NCBI GenBank assembly: GCA_001404055.1
Contig: CXTY01000006.1
Location: forward strand, 62,019 to 126,018
Direction of reading: 5' to 3'
DNA length: 64,000 nt
DNA from: Roseibium album
GTDB taxonomy: Bacteria > Pseudomonadota > Alphaproteobacteria > Rhizobiales > Stappiaceae
The notes under the pieces are model-generated. The model ran no database searches, was not told where the DNA came from, and saw only the letters and a list, made by a program, of their open reading frames with translations. Positions 11,130 to 19,578 of the stretch are shown in pieces. The translations under genes and the position numbers were made by a program. Each line of letters starts with the position of its first letter. The stretch's first letter is position 1.

Positions 11130-11169
11130 AAAAAATAGAAAGGGGCGTCCCGGCCTCATGGACGCCCCT
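11130..11169 (-). terminator. Strong leftward terminator with no obvious gene behind it
   Basis: Perfect 10-bp stem AGGGGCGTCC (11141-11150) / GGACGCCCCT (11160-11169). Read leftward the stem is followed by TTCTATTTTTT, a good intrinsic terminator tail. Read rightward there is no T run. No recognisable leftward gene lies in the 430 bp to its right, so it may serve an unannotated short transcript or back up the katG terminator. Confidence 0.6.
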
Positions 11170-11595
11170 TCAGAGCCCCCCTGGATTTTTATTGGAGTTA
11201 GGCTCTGATTAGAATTCTGTTTTACAAATCCAACGCCTGCAGGTTTCTGCGATCAGTTCCATCGCAGCCTTCGGTCCTACCTGGCCAGAATTGCGTACAC
11301 AAGAATAGCAAGAACGGCGGGTGCGACAAGTCCTACATGGCCGAGAAGCACATTAAATTTTGATGCTCAGGATAAGTACATGAAACCAACTTGAGAATTT
11401 TGTCCGTTGCAATGTTTCCCTGGTGAAGGCCTTTTGGGTAACTCAAGTGCTTGAACAGAATTTGACGGGTTTGCGGCTCCAACGACATGGTCTGGACACA
11501 ACGACAAAAAAGTCCGATGAATTGAAGGCCTGCATGCATGCGGGGCCTTGTTACGCGACCACGCGGAATATTGGACACATCACAAGCGAAGCTGA
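11170..11595. other. Intergenic region without a recognised gene
   Basis: About 425 bp. On the minus strand a 24-codon frame (GTG at 11351 to stop at 11277) would encode a single hydrophobic helix ending VLAILVYAILAR, but it lacks a ribosome-binding site. Other frames are short. The promoter of the DUF2157 gene should lie at the right end. Confidence 0.35.
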
Positions 11596-12957
11596 ATGTT
11601 CGACTGGATCTATAAAAAACGATTGAAAGACGATCTGGAAACCTGGGTTTCCAAAGGGTGGGTCAACTCCGACGCGGCCGTTGCCATTTTAAAAGATCAG
11701 GATCAGGACGACGGTCGTTCCAGGCTCCCCATGGCGCTTGCGGGGATCGGCATGGTTTGTGTCGCGCTAGCGGTGTTTGCATTCATCGCTGCGAACTGGG
11801 GGGCAATTCCAAAGTCCTTGAAGCTTGCTGGTATCGCTCTGCTTGTTGCTGGAAGTCATGGACTGGCTGCACTCGCAGCCAGCCGAGGAAGGCAAGGTGT
11901 TGCAGACCTGACAACCGGATTTGCAACACTTGTATTTGTCGGTGGTATAGCCCTGGTCGGGCAGATCTTTCATCTGCCGTCAGACTGGGCAGGGGGCGCT
12001 CTTCTTGTTTGCTTGGGAGCCTTGGCCGCAGCCTGGCTGACGGGCTCTCGAACCTCATTGTTGGTTGCTGCTGTTGCCGCGATTTCCTGGCATTTTACAC
12101 GCCTGGATTTCGATGAAAGCACGCGTCTGGAAAGCCTCATCGGCTTTGCCTTCTTGGCAGCAATTTATGCTCACGCGGTCGTTTATCCGGGTCGCGCTTC
12201 GCGCTGGGTGGCGATTTGCCTGCTCTGGGTGACTTACGGCAGATGGTTTGCTGAATCTGCTGAATTTTTTGGCACATCAGACGATGTGATCCTGACGATG
12301 ATGCTTGCAGGTGTTGGCAGTCTGGCTGCGGTCATGGTTTTCATCGATCCGGTTGCAGACCTTTTCGTAAAGTGGTCCAGCTATCTTCCCGAAAGAAGCC
12401 ACGGACGTTGGCTGATGTCGCGATCGATGCAGGATGCGGGGTTCCTGATCCTCTGTGTCATGATCGTCTTTTCCCTGATCGTAGTTCCCGAATTCTCTGA
12501 TGACCTGTCGGCTGCTGGCCTATTCTACTTGCCGGCGCTTTTGCCCATTGGCTTGGCAGTTCTCATGTTGGTGGTTGGACTGTTGCTATCCTTCAAGACA
12601 GCCAGAACACGCGCACTCTTCAGTGCAACAGGCCTTGCTCTGCTGAGTGTCCTTTTACCGATCGTCATCGGAAATATTCTCGTCGTTGCTGCGGTTAGTC
12701 TGGCTGCGCTCATCGGGTTCTGCGCGCTTGGCACCTGGTACAACAACAGATTTTGGATGTTGTGCGCGTATATCGGCCTGACCGCCGTCGCGCTCTGGCT
12801 TCTGGAGGTCACGATAGGGTCTCTGCTTGGTCAATCGCTGTTCTTCCTTATCGCCGGTGTACTACTGCTTGGTATGGCACTTTGGCTCGCGCGCTTGTTC
12901 AAGGCAGGCGCCGGGTCGTCTGAAAATGCACCTGTTGCATCGGGGGAACGGCCATGA
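11596..12957 (+). CDS. DUF2157 family polytopic membrane protein
   Basis: 453 residues. The N-terminal 45 residues are soluble (MFDWIYKKRLKDDLETWVSKGWV...AAVAILKDQ), the usual DUF2157 head, and the rest contains about twelve hydrophobic helices ending in a charged tail. The family's biochemical role is unknown. The stop overlaps the start of the next gene as ATGA, and DUF2157 proteins are commonly encoded next to GDYXXLXY proteins, so the two probably work together in the inner membrane. No strong ribosome-binding site was seen at the ATG; an alternative downstream start is possible. Confidence 0.8.
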   Translation: MFDWIYKKRLKDDLETWVSKGWVNSDAAVAILKDQDQDDGRSRLPMALAGIGMVCVALAVFAFIAANWGAIPKSLKLAGIALLVAGSHGLAALAASRGRQGVADLTTGFATLVFVGGIALVGQIFHLPSDWAGGALLVCLGALAAAWLTGSRTSLLVAAVAAISWHFTRLDFDESTRLESLIGFAFLAAIYAHAVVYPGRASRWVAICLLWVTYGRWFAESAEFFGTSDDVILTMMLAGVGSLAAVMVFIDPVADLFVKWSSYLPERSHGRWLMSRSMQDAGFLILCVMIVFSLIVVPEFSDDLSAAGLFYLPALLPIGLAVLMLVVGLLLSFKTARTRALFSATGLALLSVLLPIVIGNILVVAAVSLAALIGFCALGTWYNNRFWMLCAYIGLTAVALWLLEVTIGSLLGQSLFFLIAGVLLLGMALWLARLFKAGAGSSENAPVASGERP

Positions 12958-13532
12958 CCACGACCTCCGAAACGTTGCCCGCAAAGACTGGTCACGATGG
13001 AATGGCGCCGATACTGCGCTGGGGACTGATTGTGCTGATACAATTGGGCCTTATCTCTATCCCGCTTGTTGACCGGCTCCAGGTGCAGATGAGTGGAACC
13101 GTCGTTCCATTGGAACTTGTGCCCGTAGATCCAAGGGACTTGCTCCGGGGCGATTACGTGATCATCAACCTGTCTATTACCCAGGTATCCACGGAAATAC
13201 CCGGCAGCAAGACCGTCGGCTCCGGCGATGTCGTCTATGTCGGGCTTGTATCTGAAGGAATGGAACCGGCAACGCCTGTTGTTGTCTCCAAACTTCGTGA
13301 AGATGCAGGGCCGCTCGCTATTCAGGGGACAGTTCAGTCTGCGGCTTCGAACCAGATCCGGATCGATTACGATATTGACGCTTTTTTTCTGCCCGAAGGT
13401 GAAGGGTTGATCATCGAAGAACTGGATCTTGATCGCATTCTTCTTGAAGTGTCCATTGCTCCAGATGGCAGATCCCTGCCGATGACGCTTCTGGTCGACG
13501 GAAAAGCGTTCAATTCTGACAGCAATTTTTGA
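12954..13532 (+). CDS. GDYXXLXY domain-containing membrane-anchored protein
   Basis: 192 residues. One membrane helix at about 22-38 (RWGLIVLIQLGLISIPLV) and then a periplasmic domain bearing the family signature RDLLRGDYVIINLSI with Gly66, Asp67 and Tyr68. The rest is beta-rich (DVVYVGLVSEG, IRIDYDIDAFFLPEGEG). Function is unknown in the family. Its coupling to the DUF2157 gene (4-bp overlap) is the main clue and suggests a two-part envelope module. Confidence 0.82.
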   Translation: MTTTSETLPAKTGHDGMAPILRWGLIVLIQLGLISIPLVDRLQVQMSGTVVPLELVPVDPRDLLRGDYVIINLSITQVSTEIPGSKTVGSGDVVYVGLVSEGMEPATPVVVSKLREDAGPLAIQGTVQSAASNQIRIDYDIDAFFLPEGEGLIIEELDLDRILLEVSIAPDGRSLPMTLLVDGKAFNSDSNF

Positions 13533-13589
13533 CGGATCGCACTGTGGGCGTTATGAGCGCACCACATCTTTTTCCTTCAAAGGCTTCTC

Positions 13590-14633
13590 ATGTCCGATCC
13601 TGCGCTCGAAACGCTGCTGTTGCCTATAGAGTCCGAAATCATAGATCTTGCGGATGATGCGAAGGTGCTGTTCCAGCGCGCGCGCTCAGGGCGGGCTCTC
13701 AGTATTCTTAAAAAAGCGGATTTACTATGTGAACAGAGCTTCGCGCCTGACAGGGATGCGTTGCTCAAGTCTGGGTTCAAAGTAGAGGCTGAAACGGAAG
13801 AGGGTGATTTTGACGCCGTATTTTTGCTCCCGGGACGCCAGCGCCAGGAGGCACGTGCGCAACTCGCCAGAGCGGTTTCCAAATCCAGGGATGGCGGCTT
13901 CGTCGTAGCATGTGCTCCAAATACAGAAGGCGCTAAGACCCTTGAAAAAGATCTGGCGGACCTTCTTGGACGGGCAGACAAACTCACGAAAAACAAATGC
14001 CGGGTGGTCTGGGAAAAAGTTCGACCCGATGATCTGAACAATACGCTTATAGCAGAGTGGCTTGAACTCGATGCGCCCAGGCCCGTGCTTGGTGGAGACT
14101 ATGTCAGCCGTCCCGGCATTTTTGCCTGGGACAGGATTGACCCGGCTTCAGAACTCCTTGCCGGACTTCTTCCTGATACGCTCAAGGGTCGAGGCGCTGA
14201 TCTTGGTGCAGGGTTTGGCTATCTGTCGCGTACAGTTTTGGAAATTGCTCCGAAGGTGTCCGGTATGGATATTTATGAAGCAGAGAAGCGGGCGCTCGAT
14301 CTTGCAAAAGAAAATCTTTCTGCCTTCAAGGGCAAAAGAAACATGCAGGGGATCTGGTCGGATGTGACCAAAGGCCTTGAAGGCCCTTATGATTTCATCG
14401 TCTCCAATCCTCCTTTTCATCAGGCAGGTAAAGCCGACCGCGCAGATGTCGGGCAAGGCTTCATCAGGGCAGCCAGCGCCGGGTTAAGGCCGGGCGGCGA
14501 GTTCTACATGGTCGCCAACCGCCACTTGCCCTACGAGCAGACCCTTGGAGAGTGTTTCGGTATCGTGAACCAGTTGGCAGATGAAGGTGGTTACAAGGTG
14601 ATCAAAGCTATCAAACGCAAGGGAGCACGCTGA
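13590..14633 (+). CDS. RsmC-like 16S rRNA guanine-N2 methyltransferase
   Basis: 347 residues with the two-domain layout of RsmC/RlmG: a diverged N-terminal methyltransferase-like half (1-165) and a catalytic C-terminal half with motif I GADLGAGFGYLSRTVLE, acidic MDIYEAEKRAL and the base-flipping motif IVSNPPFHQ. NPPF motifs mark enzymes that methylate exocyclic amino groups; RsmC makes m2G1207 in 16S rRNA. It ends one base before the ATG of the RsuA-type pseudouridine synthase, so the two rRNA modification genes are probably co-transcribed. Exact target position is inferred from the family only. Confidence 0.82.
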   Translation: MSDPALETLLLPIESEIIDLADDAKVLFQRARSGRALSILKKADLLCEQSFAPDRDALLKSGFKVEAETEEGDFDAVFLLPGRQRQEARAQLARAVSKSRDGGFVVACAPNTEGAKTLEKDLADLLGRADKLTKNKCRVVWEKVRPDDLNNTLIAEWLELDAPRPVLGGDYVSRPGIFAWDRIDPASELLAGLLPDTLKGRGADLGAGFGYLSRTVLEIAPKVSGMDIYEAEKRALDLAKENLSAFKGKRNMQGIWSDVTKGLEGPYDFIVSNPPFHQAGKADRADVGQGFIRAASAGLRPGGEFYMVANRHLPYEQTLGECFGIVNQLADEGGYKVIKAIKRKGAR

Positions 14634-14634
14634 T

Positions 14635-15333
14635 ATGCGTTTGGTCAAACTCATCGCCAATCTTGGCTATGGCAGCCGTAAGGAAATCCAGATGGCGATC
14701 CGCAACGGCTGGGTGACAGACAAACAAGGCAATCGCCTGAAAGCGGACAGCAAGACCGCATTTGACGACATTCTCTTTGATGATGAACCCTTGGACCCGG
14801 CGCCCGGTGTGGTGATCCTGATGCACAAGCCGGAAGGCTACACCTGCTCCATCAAGGACCAGGGGCAGCTGGTCTATGATTTGCTCCCGGACCGCTACCG
14901 GATGCGTAAGCCGGTACTTTCCACAATCGGTCGGTTGGACAAGGAAACTTCAGGGGCGCTGATATTCACCGACGACGGCACCTTTCTGCATAAGGTGATC
15001 TCGCCAAAATCGGAAGTGCCCAAGATCTACGAAGTCACGCTTGATCGCCCACTGAAAGGGGACGAAGTCGAACTCTTCGCCTCAGGGGGCATGATGCTGG
15101 AGAGCGAGGTAAAGCCGCTGAAGCCGGCTGAGCTGGAGGTCCTGGACGATACACATGCACGTCTGACCTTGCACGAAGGCCGTTATCATCAAGTACGGCG
15201 CATGTTTGCTGCTGCCGGAAACCATGTCACCGAACTGTCCCGTAGCCGGATCGGCTCACTGGGATTGGAAGGCTTGGCCGAAGGGCAATGGAAAGTCCTG
15301 ACTGAAGACGATAAGGCGCTGATATTTGCCTAG
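14635..15333 (+). CDS. rsuA: 16S rRNA pseudouridine synthase, RsuA family
   Basis: 232 residues. An S4-like RNA-binding head (MRLVKLIANLGYGSRKEIQ) precedes the RsuA/RluB/E/F catalytic domain, with catalytic Asp102 in the motif GRLDKETSGALIFTDDG and the second conserved motif EGRYHQVRRMFAAAGNHV. RsuA converts U516 of 16S rRNA to pseudouridine; RluE/F relatives act on 23S rRNA, so the target is not certain. Its start follows the RsmC-like gene's stop with one base between, pointing to a 16S rRNA modification operon. Confidence 0.88.
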   Translation: MRLVKLIANLGYGSRKEIQMAIRNGWVTDKQGNRLKADSKTAFDDILFDDEPLDPAPGVVILMHKPEGYTCSIKDQGQLVYDLLPDRYRMRKPVLSTIGRLDKETSGALIFTDDGTFLHKVISPKSEVPKIYEVTLDRPLKGDEVELFASGGMMLESEVKPLKPAELEVLDDTHARLTLHEGRYHQVRRMFAAAGNHVTELSRSRIGSLGLEGLAEGQWKVLTEDDKALIFA

Positions 15334-15361
15334 TAGCAGCGTTGCAAGAACATGCCTTGCC

Positions 15362-15424
15362 GCCCCGGCCTTGAGCCGGGGTCAATCCAATTCTTAGCGA
15401 AGGTCCGGATCAAGTCCGGGACGG
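15362..15424 (+). repeat. Two-hairpin REP-like element, copy 1
   Basis: First hairpin CCCCGGC (15363-15369) / GCCGGGG (15375-15381), second hairpin GTCCGGA (15403-15409) / TCCGGGAC (15415-15422). The same two-hairpin unit is present in opposite orientation at 19379-19447. It lies between the convergent rsuA and dioxygenase genes. Confidence 0.75.
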
Positions 15425-15454
15425 CTCAAATTTAGCCGACAAATTTGGCGTATT

Positions 15455-16573
15455 TTACACCTTTTTCCGACTCAGTACACGAATGCGGCTGTCGAATTCA
15501 CCGCGGTCTACATAACAGCCGCGCAGGTGACGAAACCCGGTGTTGGGGTCAAACGCGGCACGCCCGTGCAACACGCGCCTGTTGTCGAAAATGACCATTT
15601 CACCGCCCGCCAGCCGCGTGGTCATGACGTAAGTGTCCGAACGCGTCATTTGCATGATTTTCCTGTAAGCCCGGTAATAGGCTTCCATCTTGCCCGCTGG
15701 CAGATCGAAGATACCGGCCAGATGAGCATTGAAATGTAGTTCCTGAAGTTCTCCGAACGCATCCAGGTCAATCACCGTGTGGTGACGGCGGATATCGTGG
15801 TCTTCGTCCTGGAACCTGAAAGGAACAGGCGTTTTTGAAAGCAGCGCGAAGGCTTCCGGATCTTGGTTCTCCAAATCGGCAGCGATGGCAAAGCCGTCGC
15901 AAAATGTTGAGCTGCCGCCCTGTGCCTTGTTGGCAAGACAATGCAGGAACTGGAACCCTGGCGGCAGTTCCTGGTTCGAAAGATCCGTATGGAGCGGCAG
16001 GGCATGGGACGTATAGGCGAGATTGTTGGGGTTGGGTTTCGACATCACCTCGAATGTGGTGCCGAAGTTTGTCTCCCGGAGAAATCCAATGCGCCGGGCC
16101 ATCGTCATCCCCGCGTCTTTGTCATCGGCCATCCCGTCTACAATGGCCAGGCCGGTTTTCTTGGTTTCAATCAGGAATTCCAGCAAGGCGTCATCGCTTG
16201 ACATCAATCTGGCGGAGGTTGCGCGCGGCAATTCGCCTGGAGGCAAGTCGCCTCGCCAGAGGCTAGGAGCGATTGATGCCGGGTCTGCAAGCCCAACACC
16301 TGGGCGGTGACTGAACAGCCAATCAACATCGAACCGGCTCACATGGTCGATCTCGTCCCATGTCAGGACGATCTGGTTGTCGTTCACCGCGGCTGTCAAA
16401 ATCGATATATCGAGGGGTATGCCGGTCAGATCAAACAGACGTTCTTGTGTTTGTGGATGAAAGCCGCTTGGGCAATTGTCCCTGAGCCATAGATATGGAA
16501 ATTCAGCGCTGGTGCCGTCTGGCCAGGCAACGTGAAGTGCACGGTCTTCGCCGCGCAAGGATACAGTCGTCAT
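15455..16573 (-). CDS. Gamma-butyrobetaine hydroxylase-like 2-oxoglutarate/Fe(II) dioxygenase (TauD/TfdA fold)
   Basis: 372 residues. The N-terminal 85 residues form the DUF971-like domain of gamma-butyrobetaine dioxygenases (AEFPYLWLRDNCPSGFHPQT). The catalytic part has the iron facial triad: His195 and Asp197 in LPLHTDL and distal His336 in NRRVLHGRAAF, with Arg348-type 2-oxoglutarate binding residues after it. Such enzymes hydroxylate gamma-butyrobetaine to carnitine or trimethyllysine, and bacterial relatives may act on other quaternary amines. Only part of the zinc cysteine set is visible (Cys34, His39). No carnitine genes are nearby, so the substrate is open. Confidence 0.82.
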   Translation of the reverse strand: MTTVSLRGEDRALHVAWPDGTSAEFPYLWLRDNCPSGFHPQTQERLFDLTGIPLDISILTAAVNDNQIVLTWDEIDHVSRFDVDWLFSHRPGVGLADPASIAPSLWRGDLPPGELPRATSARLMSSDDALLEFLIETKKTGLAIVDGMADDKDAGMTMARRIGFLRETNFGTTFEVMSKPNPNNLAYTSHALPLHTDLSNQELPPGFQFLHCLANKAQGGSSTFCDGFAIAADLENQDPEAFALLSKTPVPFRFQDEDHDIRRHHTVIDLDAFGELQELHFNAHLAGIFDLPAGKMEAYYRAYRKIMQMTRSDTYVMTTRLAGGEMVIFDNRRVLHGRAAFDPNTGFRHLRGCYVDRGEFDSRIRVLSRKKV

Positions 16574-16772
16574 TCAGAAAAATCCGTCAATGTGTTTGGA
16601 AATGCGATCTGCGCCGGCCTTGGCGCATACATCAACGGTTGGCGGGGGGCGGCCACCACCAATAGGCTTTGTTATGCGGATTTCCGGGATTGCGCCCGAG
16701 GATTAAGAGCATCCACTTTGAAGCCGATTTGAAGGCGACGCCTTCGGTTGATCACACCTGGAAAGCTACATT

Positions 16773-16808
16773 AAAAAACCACCCGGCAATAGCGATATTG
16801 CCGGGTGG
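16773..16808 (-). terminator. Terminator of the HdeD-like gene
   Basis: 12-bp perfect stem CCACCCGGCAAT (16779-16790) / ATTGCCGGGTGG (16797-16808) around a 6-nt loop. Read leftward it is followed by TTTTTTAA. It lies 44 bp past the stop of the leftward HdeD-like gene. Confidence 0.85.
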
Positions 16809-16852
16809 GGATAAACTTTTTAAATTTCGGTTTTGTATACGGGCCGGATTGG

Positions 16853-17416
16853 TCAGGCCTTGGAAGCGCGGGCTGCGAGTGCAATTGCAATGTAACTCCA
16901 GCCATTGACCAGCACCGAAACACCGGCAATCAACCCAAGTGCCCAGGCTGCCGAACTAGGCAGTTCCATCCAGATCATGATCCCTGCTGCCAGTGAGACA
17001 ACACCGGCTATCATTACCCAGACCCAACCCTCATGCGGGCGTAGCTTGAACGCAAGCAGCACCTGACTGACGCCCTGAGCGGCAAAGATTGCAGCGATGA
17101 CAACGGTCAGGACGAAGGTTCCCGCAAGCGGGTTCACGTAAATGACGACACCGCCGATTACGGCAATGGCGCCTGTGATGAGGTTCCATAAAAAGCTGGA
17201 AGTGCCTTTGGTCTTGAACGAATTGTAGATTTGTACCAGCCCGCCGAAAAACAGGACTGCCGCAATCAGAATTACGACAGCAATTGACGTCGCCAATGGC
17301 GCTGCGATCAAAATAATTCCACCGATAACCAGCGCTATGCCAAGCGTGAGGAACCACCCCCAGTTTTCCTGGATTTTCGCTTTCATGTCTTCCACGGCCT
17401 GACTTGCATCTGTCAT
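16853..17416 (-). CDS. HdeD family membrane protein (DUF308)
   Basis: 187 residues with six hydrophobic helices in three similar pairs, the arrangement of the HdeD/DUF308 family (LGIALVIGGIILIAAPLATSIAVV, TGAIAVIGGVVIYVNPLAGTFVLTVVIAAIFAAQGVSQVLLAFKLRP shows the repeated GxxxxxP(L)xG pattern). HdeD in E. coli helps survive acid at high cell density; the molecular role is unknown. It is transcribed divergently from a MarR regulator that has an operator-like palindrome in front of it, so stress-responsive control is plausible. Confidence 0.88.
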   Translation of the reverse strand: MTDASQAVEDMKAKIQENWGWFLTLGIALVIGGIILIAAPLATSIAVVILIAAVLFFGGLVQIYNSFKTKGTSSFLWNLITGAIAVIGGVVIYVNPLAGTFVLTVVIAAIFAAQGVSQVLLAFKLRPHEGWVWVMIAGVVSLAAGIMIWMELPSSAAWALGLIAGVSVLVNGWSYIAIALAARASKA

Positions 17417-17532
17417 CAGGATCTCCTCACGTTCATGTTACTCCGACTAACGGTAACCGCTTCGCAGTCAAACGTAAAACGCTGATGGCAATTTTGACAA
17501 GGATTAGCATCGCTGCTTGTATCTTGACTTTT

Positions 17533-17550
17533 AGTGTGTATATGCACACT
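17533..17550. promoter_or_regulatory. Candidate MarR operator
   Basis: AGTGTG (17533-17538) and CACACT (17545-17550) are perfect arms around TATATG, 8 bp before the MarR-gene start and just right of a TTGACT box (17524-17529). The size and position fit a MarR autoregulatory operator that could also affect the divergent HdeD-like gene. Confidence 0.5.
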
Positions 17551-17558
17551 ACTGAAAT

Positions 17559-17978
17559 ATGGAAGAGGATGATTTCACGCTTTGTGTTCTGAACAATGCG
17601 CGTAAGGCTGCGCGTGCGGTCAGTCGCCATTATGACCGGTTGGCCCGACAGGCTGGCATGACCGCTGGTCAGTTTTCCGTTCTTGTTGCCATAAGGCAGA
17701 CGACGGAAGAGACGACAGGCGAGTTGGCGGACAGGTTGTCCATGGACAGGACAACCCTTGTACGCAATGTGGCGCTCCTGGAACGCAAGGGACTCGTGGC
17801 TTCTTCAATGTCCAGTGAAAGCAGGGGCAAGTGTTATCGGTTGACGGACAAGGGCAGGACGTTGCTGGAAGATGCGTTGCCGCTTTGGCGCAAGGCACAG
17901 GGCGACGTGATGTCTCATCTCGGAGAAGCTGACTTTCTGAGGACAATCAGCGCCTTGAAAAAATTGTCAGATCTTTGA
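17559..17978 (+). CDS. MarR-family transcriptional regulator
   Basis: 139 residues with the MarR winged helix: dimer helix at the N-terminus, recognition region TTGELADRLSMDRTTLVRNVALLERKGLV at about 50-80, and wing SSESRGKCYRLTDKGRTLLE. The first ATG lacks a ribosome-binding site and lies right behind an operator-like palindrome; a slightly later start cannot be excluded. Likely represses itself, and possibly the divergent HdeD-like gene or the FabF-like gene about 100 bp downstream. Ligand unknown. Confidence 0.9.
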   Translation: MEEDDFTLCVLNNARKAARAVSRHYDRLARQAGMTAGQFSVLVAIRQTTEETTGELADRLSMDRTTLVRNVALLERKGLVASSMSSESRGKCYRLTDKGRTLLEDALPLWRKAQGDVMSHLGEADFLRTISALKKLSDL

Positions 17979-18079
17979 ATTCAATGCTCGAGCTGCAGGA
18001 GCGCGCCGGGCAAAAAAATCATCAAATGATTGGGTCGCGCGGGGGACCGCGATCAAACGCTAGCCAAGTGAGGTTGAAA

Positions 18080-19342
18080 ATGCGGCGTGTAGTAGTGACT
18101 GGAATGGGTGTTGTTTCGCCAATTGGAACCGGGGTCGATGCGTTCTGGACGCGGCTTACGGCAGGCGAAAACGGGATTCGCAAGATCTCCCATTTCGATG
18201 CAAGCGGCCTGGCATGCCAGATTGCTGGTGAGGTGCCGACGAAGGATCAAGATGAACATGGCTTTGACGTGGATGCCGTCATGGAACCACGCGAACAGCG
18301 CCGCTCCGACCGCTTCATCCACTTCGCCATGGGCGCTGTTCAGGAAGCACTAGAGAACGCAGGCTGGTCTCCAAAGACAGCGAACGATCAGGAGCGGACC
18401 GGCACAATCATTGCAACTGGCGTCGGGGGCTTTCCTGCGATGACAGCCGGTACGCGGCTGGTCGACGAAAAGGGCCCACGGCGAGCGTCCCCGTTCCTGG
18501 TGCCATCCTTTCTTGCCAACCTTGCTGCAGGTCAGGTTTCCATCCGTCACGGGCTGAAAGGCCCTATCGGCGCACCGGTGACGGCTTGTGCGGCAAGTCT
18601 TCAAGCGCTTGGCGATGCGGCAAGGCTGATCCGTTCAGGCGAAGCTGATGTAATGGTAGCTGGTGGGGCGGAAGCCTGCGTCGACAAAGTTTCCTACGCT
18701 GGCTTTTGTGCGGCCAAGGCCATGTCGTCGAAGCGAAACGACGACCCAGCCCATGCTTCGCGGCCGTTCGACCAGGACCGTGATGGTTTCATCATGGGGG
18801 AAGGCGCAGGTATTCTCGTGCTTGAAGACTATGAGCACGCCAAGGCGCGCGGTGCAAATATTCTGGTTGAAATCAAAGGCTATGGCACAAGCGCAGACGC
18901 CTATCACGTAACCGCTTCTTCTCCAGATGGAGAGGGCGGTCAGCGTGCAATGCGGCAGGCTTTGGCAACGGCTAAGCTCAGTCCGGCTGACATTGGATAT
19001 GTCAATGCGCATTCGACGTCGACGCCTGTCGGGGATGCGGCGGAGATTGCTGCACTCACAACCTTGTTTGATGATCGGGGCAAGGATCTCGCGGTCTCTT
19101 CCTCCAAGTCGATGTTTGGTCACTTGCTGGGTGCTGCAGGTGCCGTTGAAGCAATCGCCTGCGTCAAGGCACTGACCAGCGGCATGCTGCCACCGTCCAG
19201 GAACCTTGAGTCAACTGATGAAGCAATGTCGCGGTTTGAGATGATCCCCAGGAAGGCAATTGCCCGTAAGGTCAATCACGTTCTGACCAATGGGTTCGGG
19301 TTTGGCGGTGTGAATGCCAGCGCAGTGTTCTCAAGGGTTTGA
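18080..19342 (+). CDS. Beta-ketoacyl-ACP synthase II-like enzyme (FabF family)
   Basis: 420 residues from ATG 18080 (GAGGTTGAAA upstream; the family start motif MRRVVVTGMGVVSPIG fixes it). Condenses malonyl-ACP with acyl-ACP. The thiolase-fold catalytic triad is complete: Cys170 in VTACAASLQAL, His311 in NAHSTSTP, His348 in FGHLLGAAGAVEA. It is not in a fab cluster, and the rest of fatty acid synthesis is absent here, so it is probably an additional KAS II for special or long-chain acyl products. Situated downstream of the MarR gene on the same strand. Confidence 0.92.
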   Translation: MRRVVVTGMGVVSPIGTGVDAFWTRLTAGENGIRKISHFDASGLACQIAGEVPTKDQDEHGFDVDAVMEPREQRRSDRFIHFAMGAVQEALENAGWSPKTANDQERTGTIIATGVGGFPAMTAGTRLVDEKGPRRASPFLVPSFLANLAAGQVSIRHGLKGPIGAPVTACAASLQALGDAARLIRSGEADVMVAGGAEACVDKVSYAGFCAAKAMSSKRNDDPAHASRPFDQDRDGFIMGEGAGILVLEDYEHAKARGANILVEIKGYGTSADAYHVTASSPDGEGGQRAMRQALATAKLSPADIGYVNAHSTSTPVGDAAEIAALTTLFDDRGKDLAVSSSKSMFGHLLGAAGAVEAIACVKALTSGMLPPSRNLESTDEAMSRFEMIPRKAIARKVNHVLTNGFGFGGVNASAVFSRV

Positions 19343-19378
19343 ATTCAGGTTGTTGCCCTGTGCCCCCGATATGACAGA

Positions 19379-19447
19379 GCAGTCCCGGACCTGATCCGGG
19401 ACCATTTTCTGCAGCCAGAGGATCTGACCCGGCTCAACGCCGGGGCA
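19379..19447 (-). repeat. Two-hairpin REP-like element, copy 2
   Basis: Hairpins TCCCGG/CCGGGA (19383-19401) and CCCGG/CCGGG (19428-19443). Its reverse complement aligns over its whole length with the element at 15362-15424 (shared blocks include TTGAGCCGGG and GGTCC.GGATCA.GTCCGGGAC). Located after the FabF-like gene. Confidence 0.75.
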
Positions 19448-19578
19448 GCGCACGCGTGTGCGTGAAGAAAACCAACAATAGGCAGCTTCTGTGAGTGTCT
19501 CTATTTGAGTTGATATTATTAGCTTGGTTTTATCTGACTTCTCATATATGAGAAAATTCTTGTATTTGGGAATTGTCG

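Noticed and set aside
11277-11351. 24-codon hydrophobic peptide frame
   Set aside because: Not listed as a gene because there is no ribosome-binding site and hydrophobic short frames are common by chance; kept only as a possible cause of the leftward terminator.
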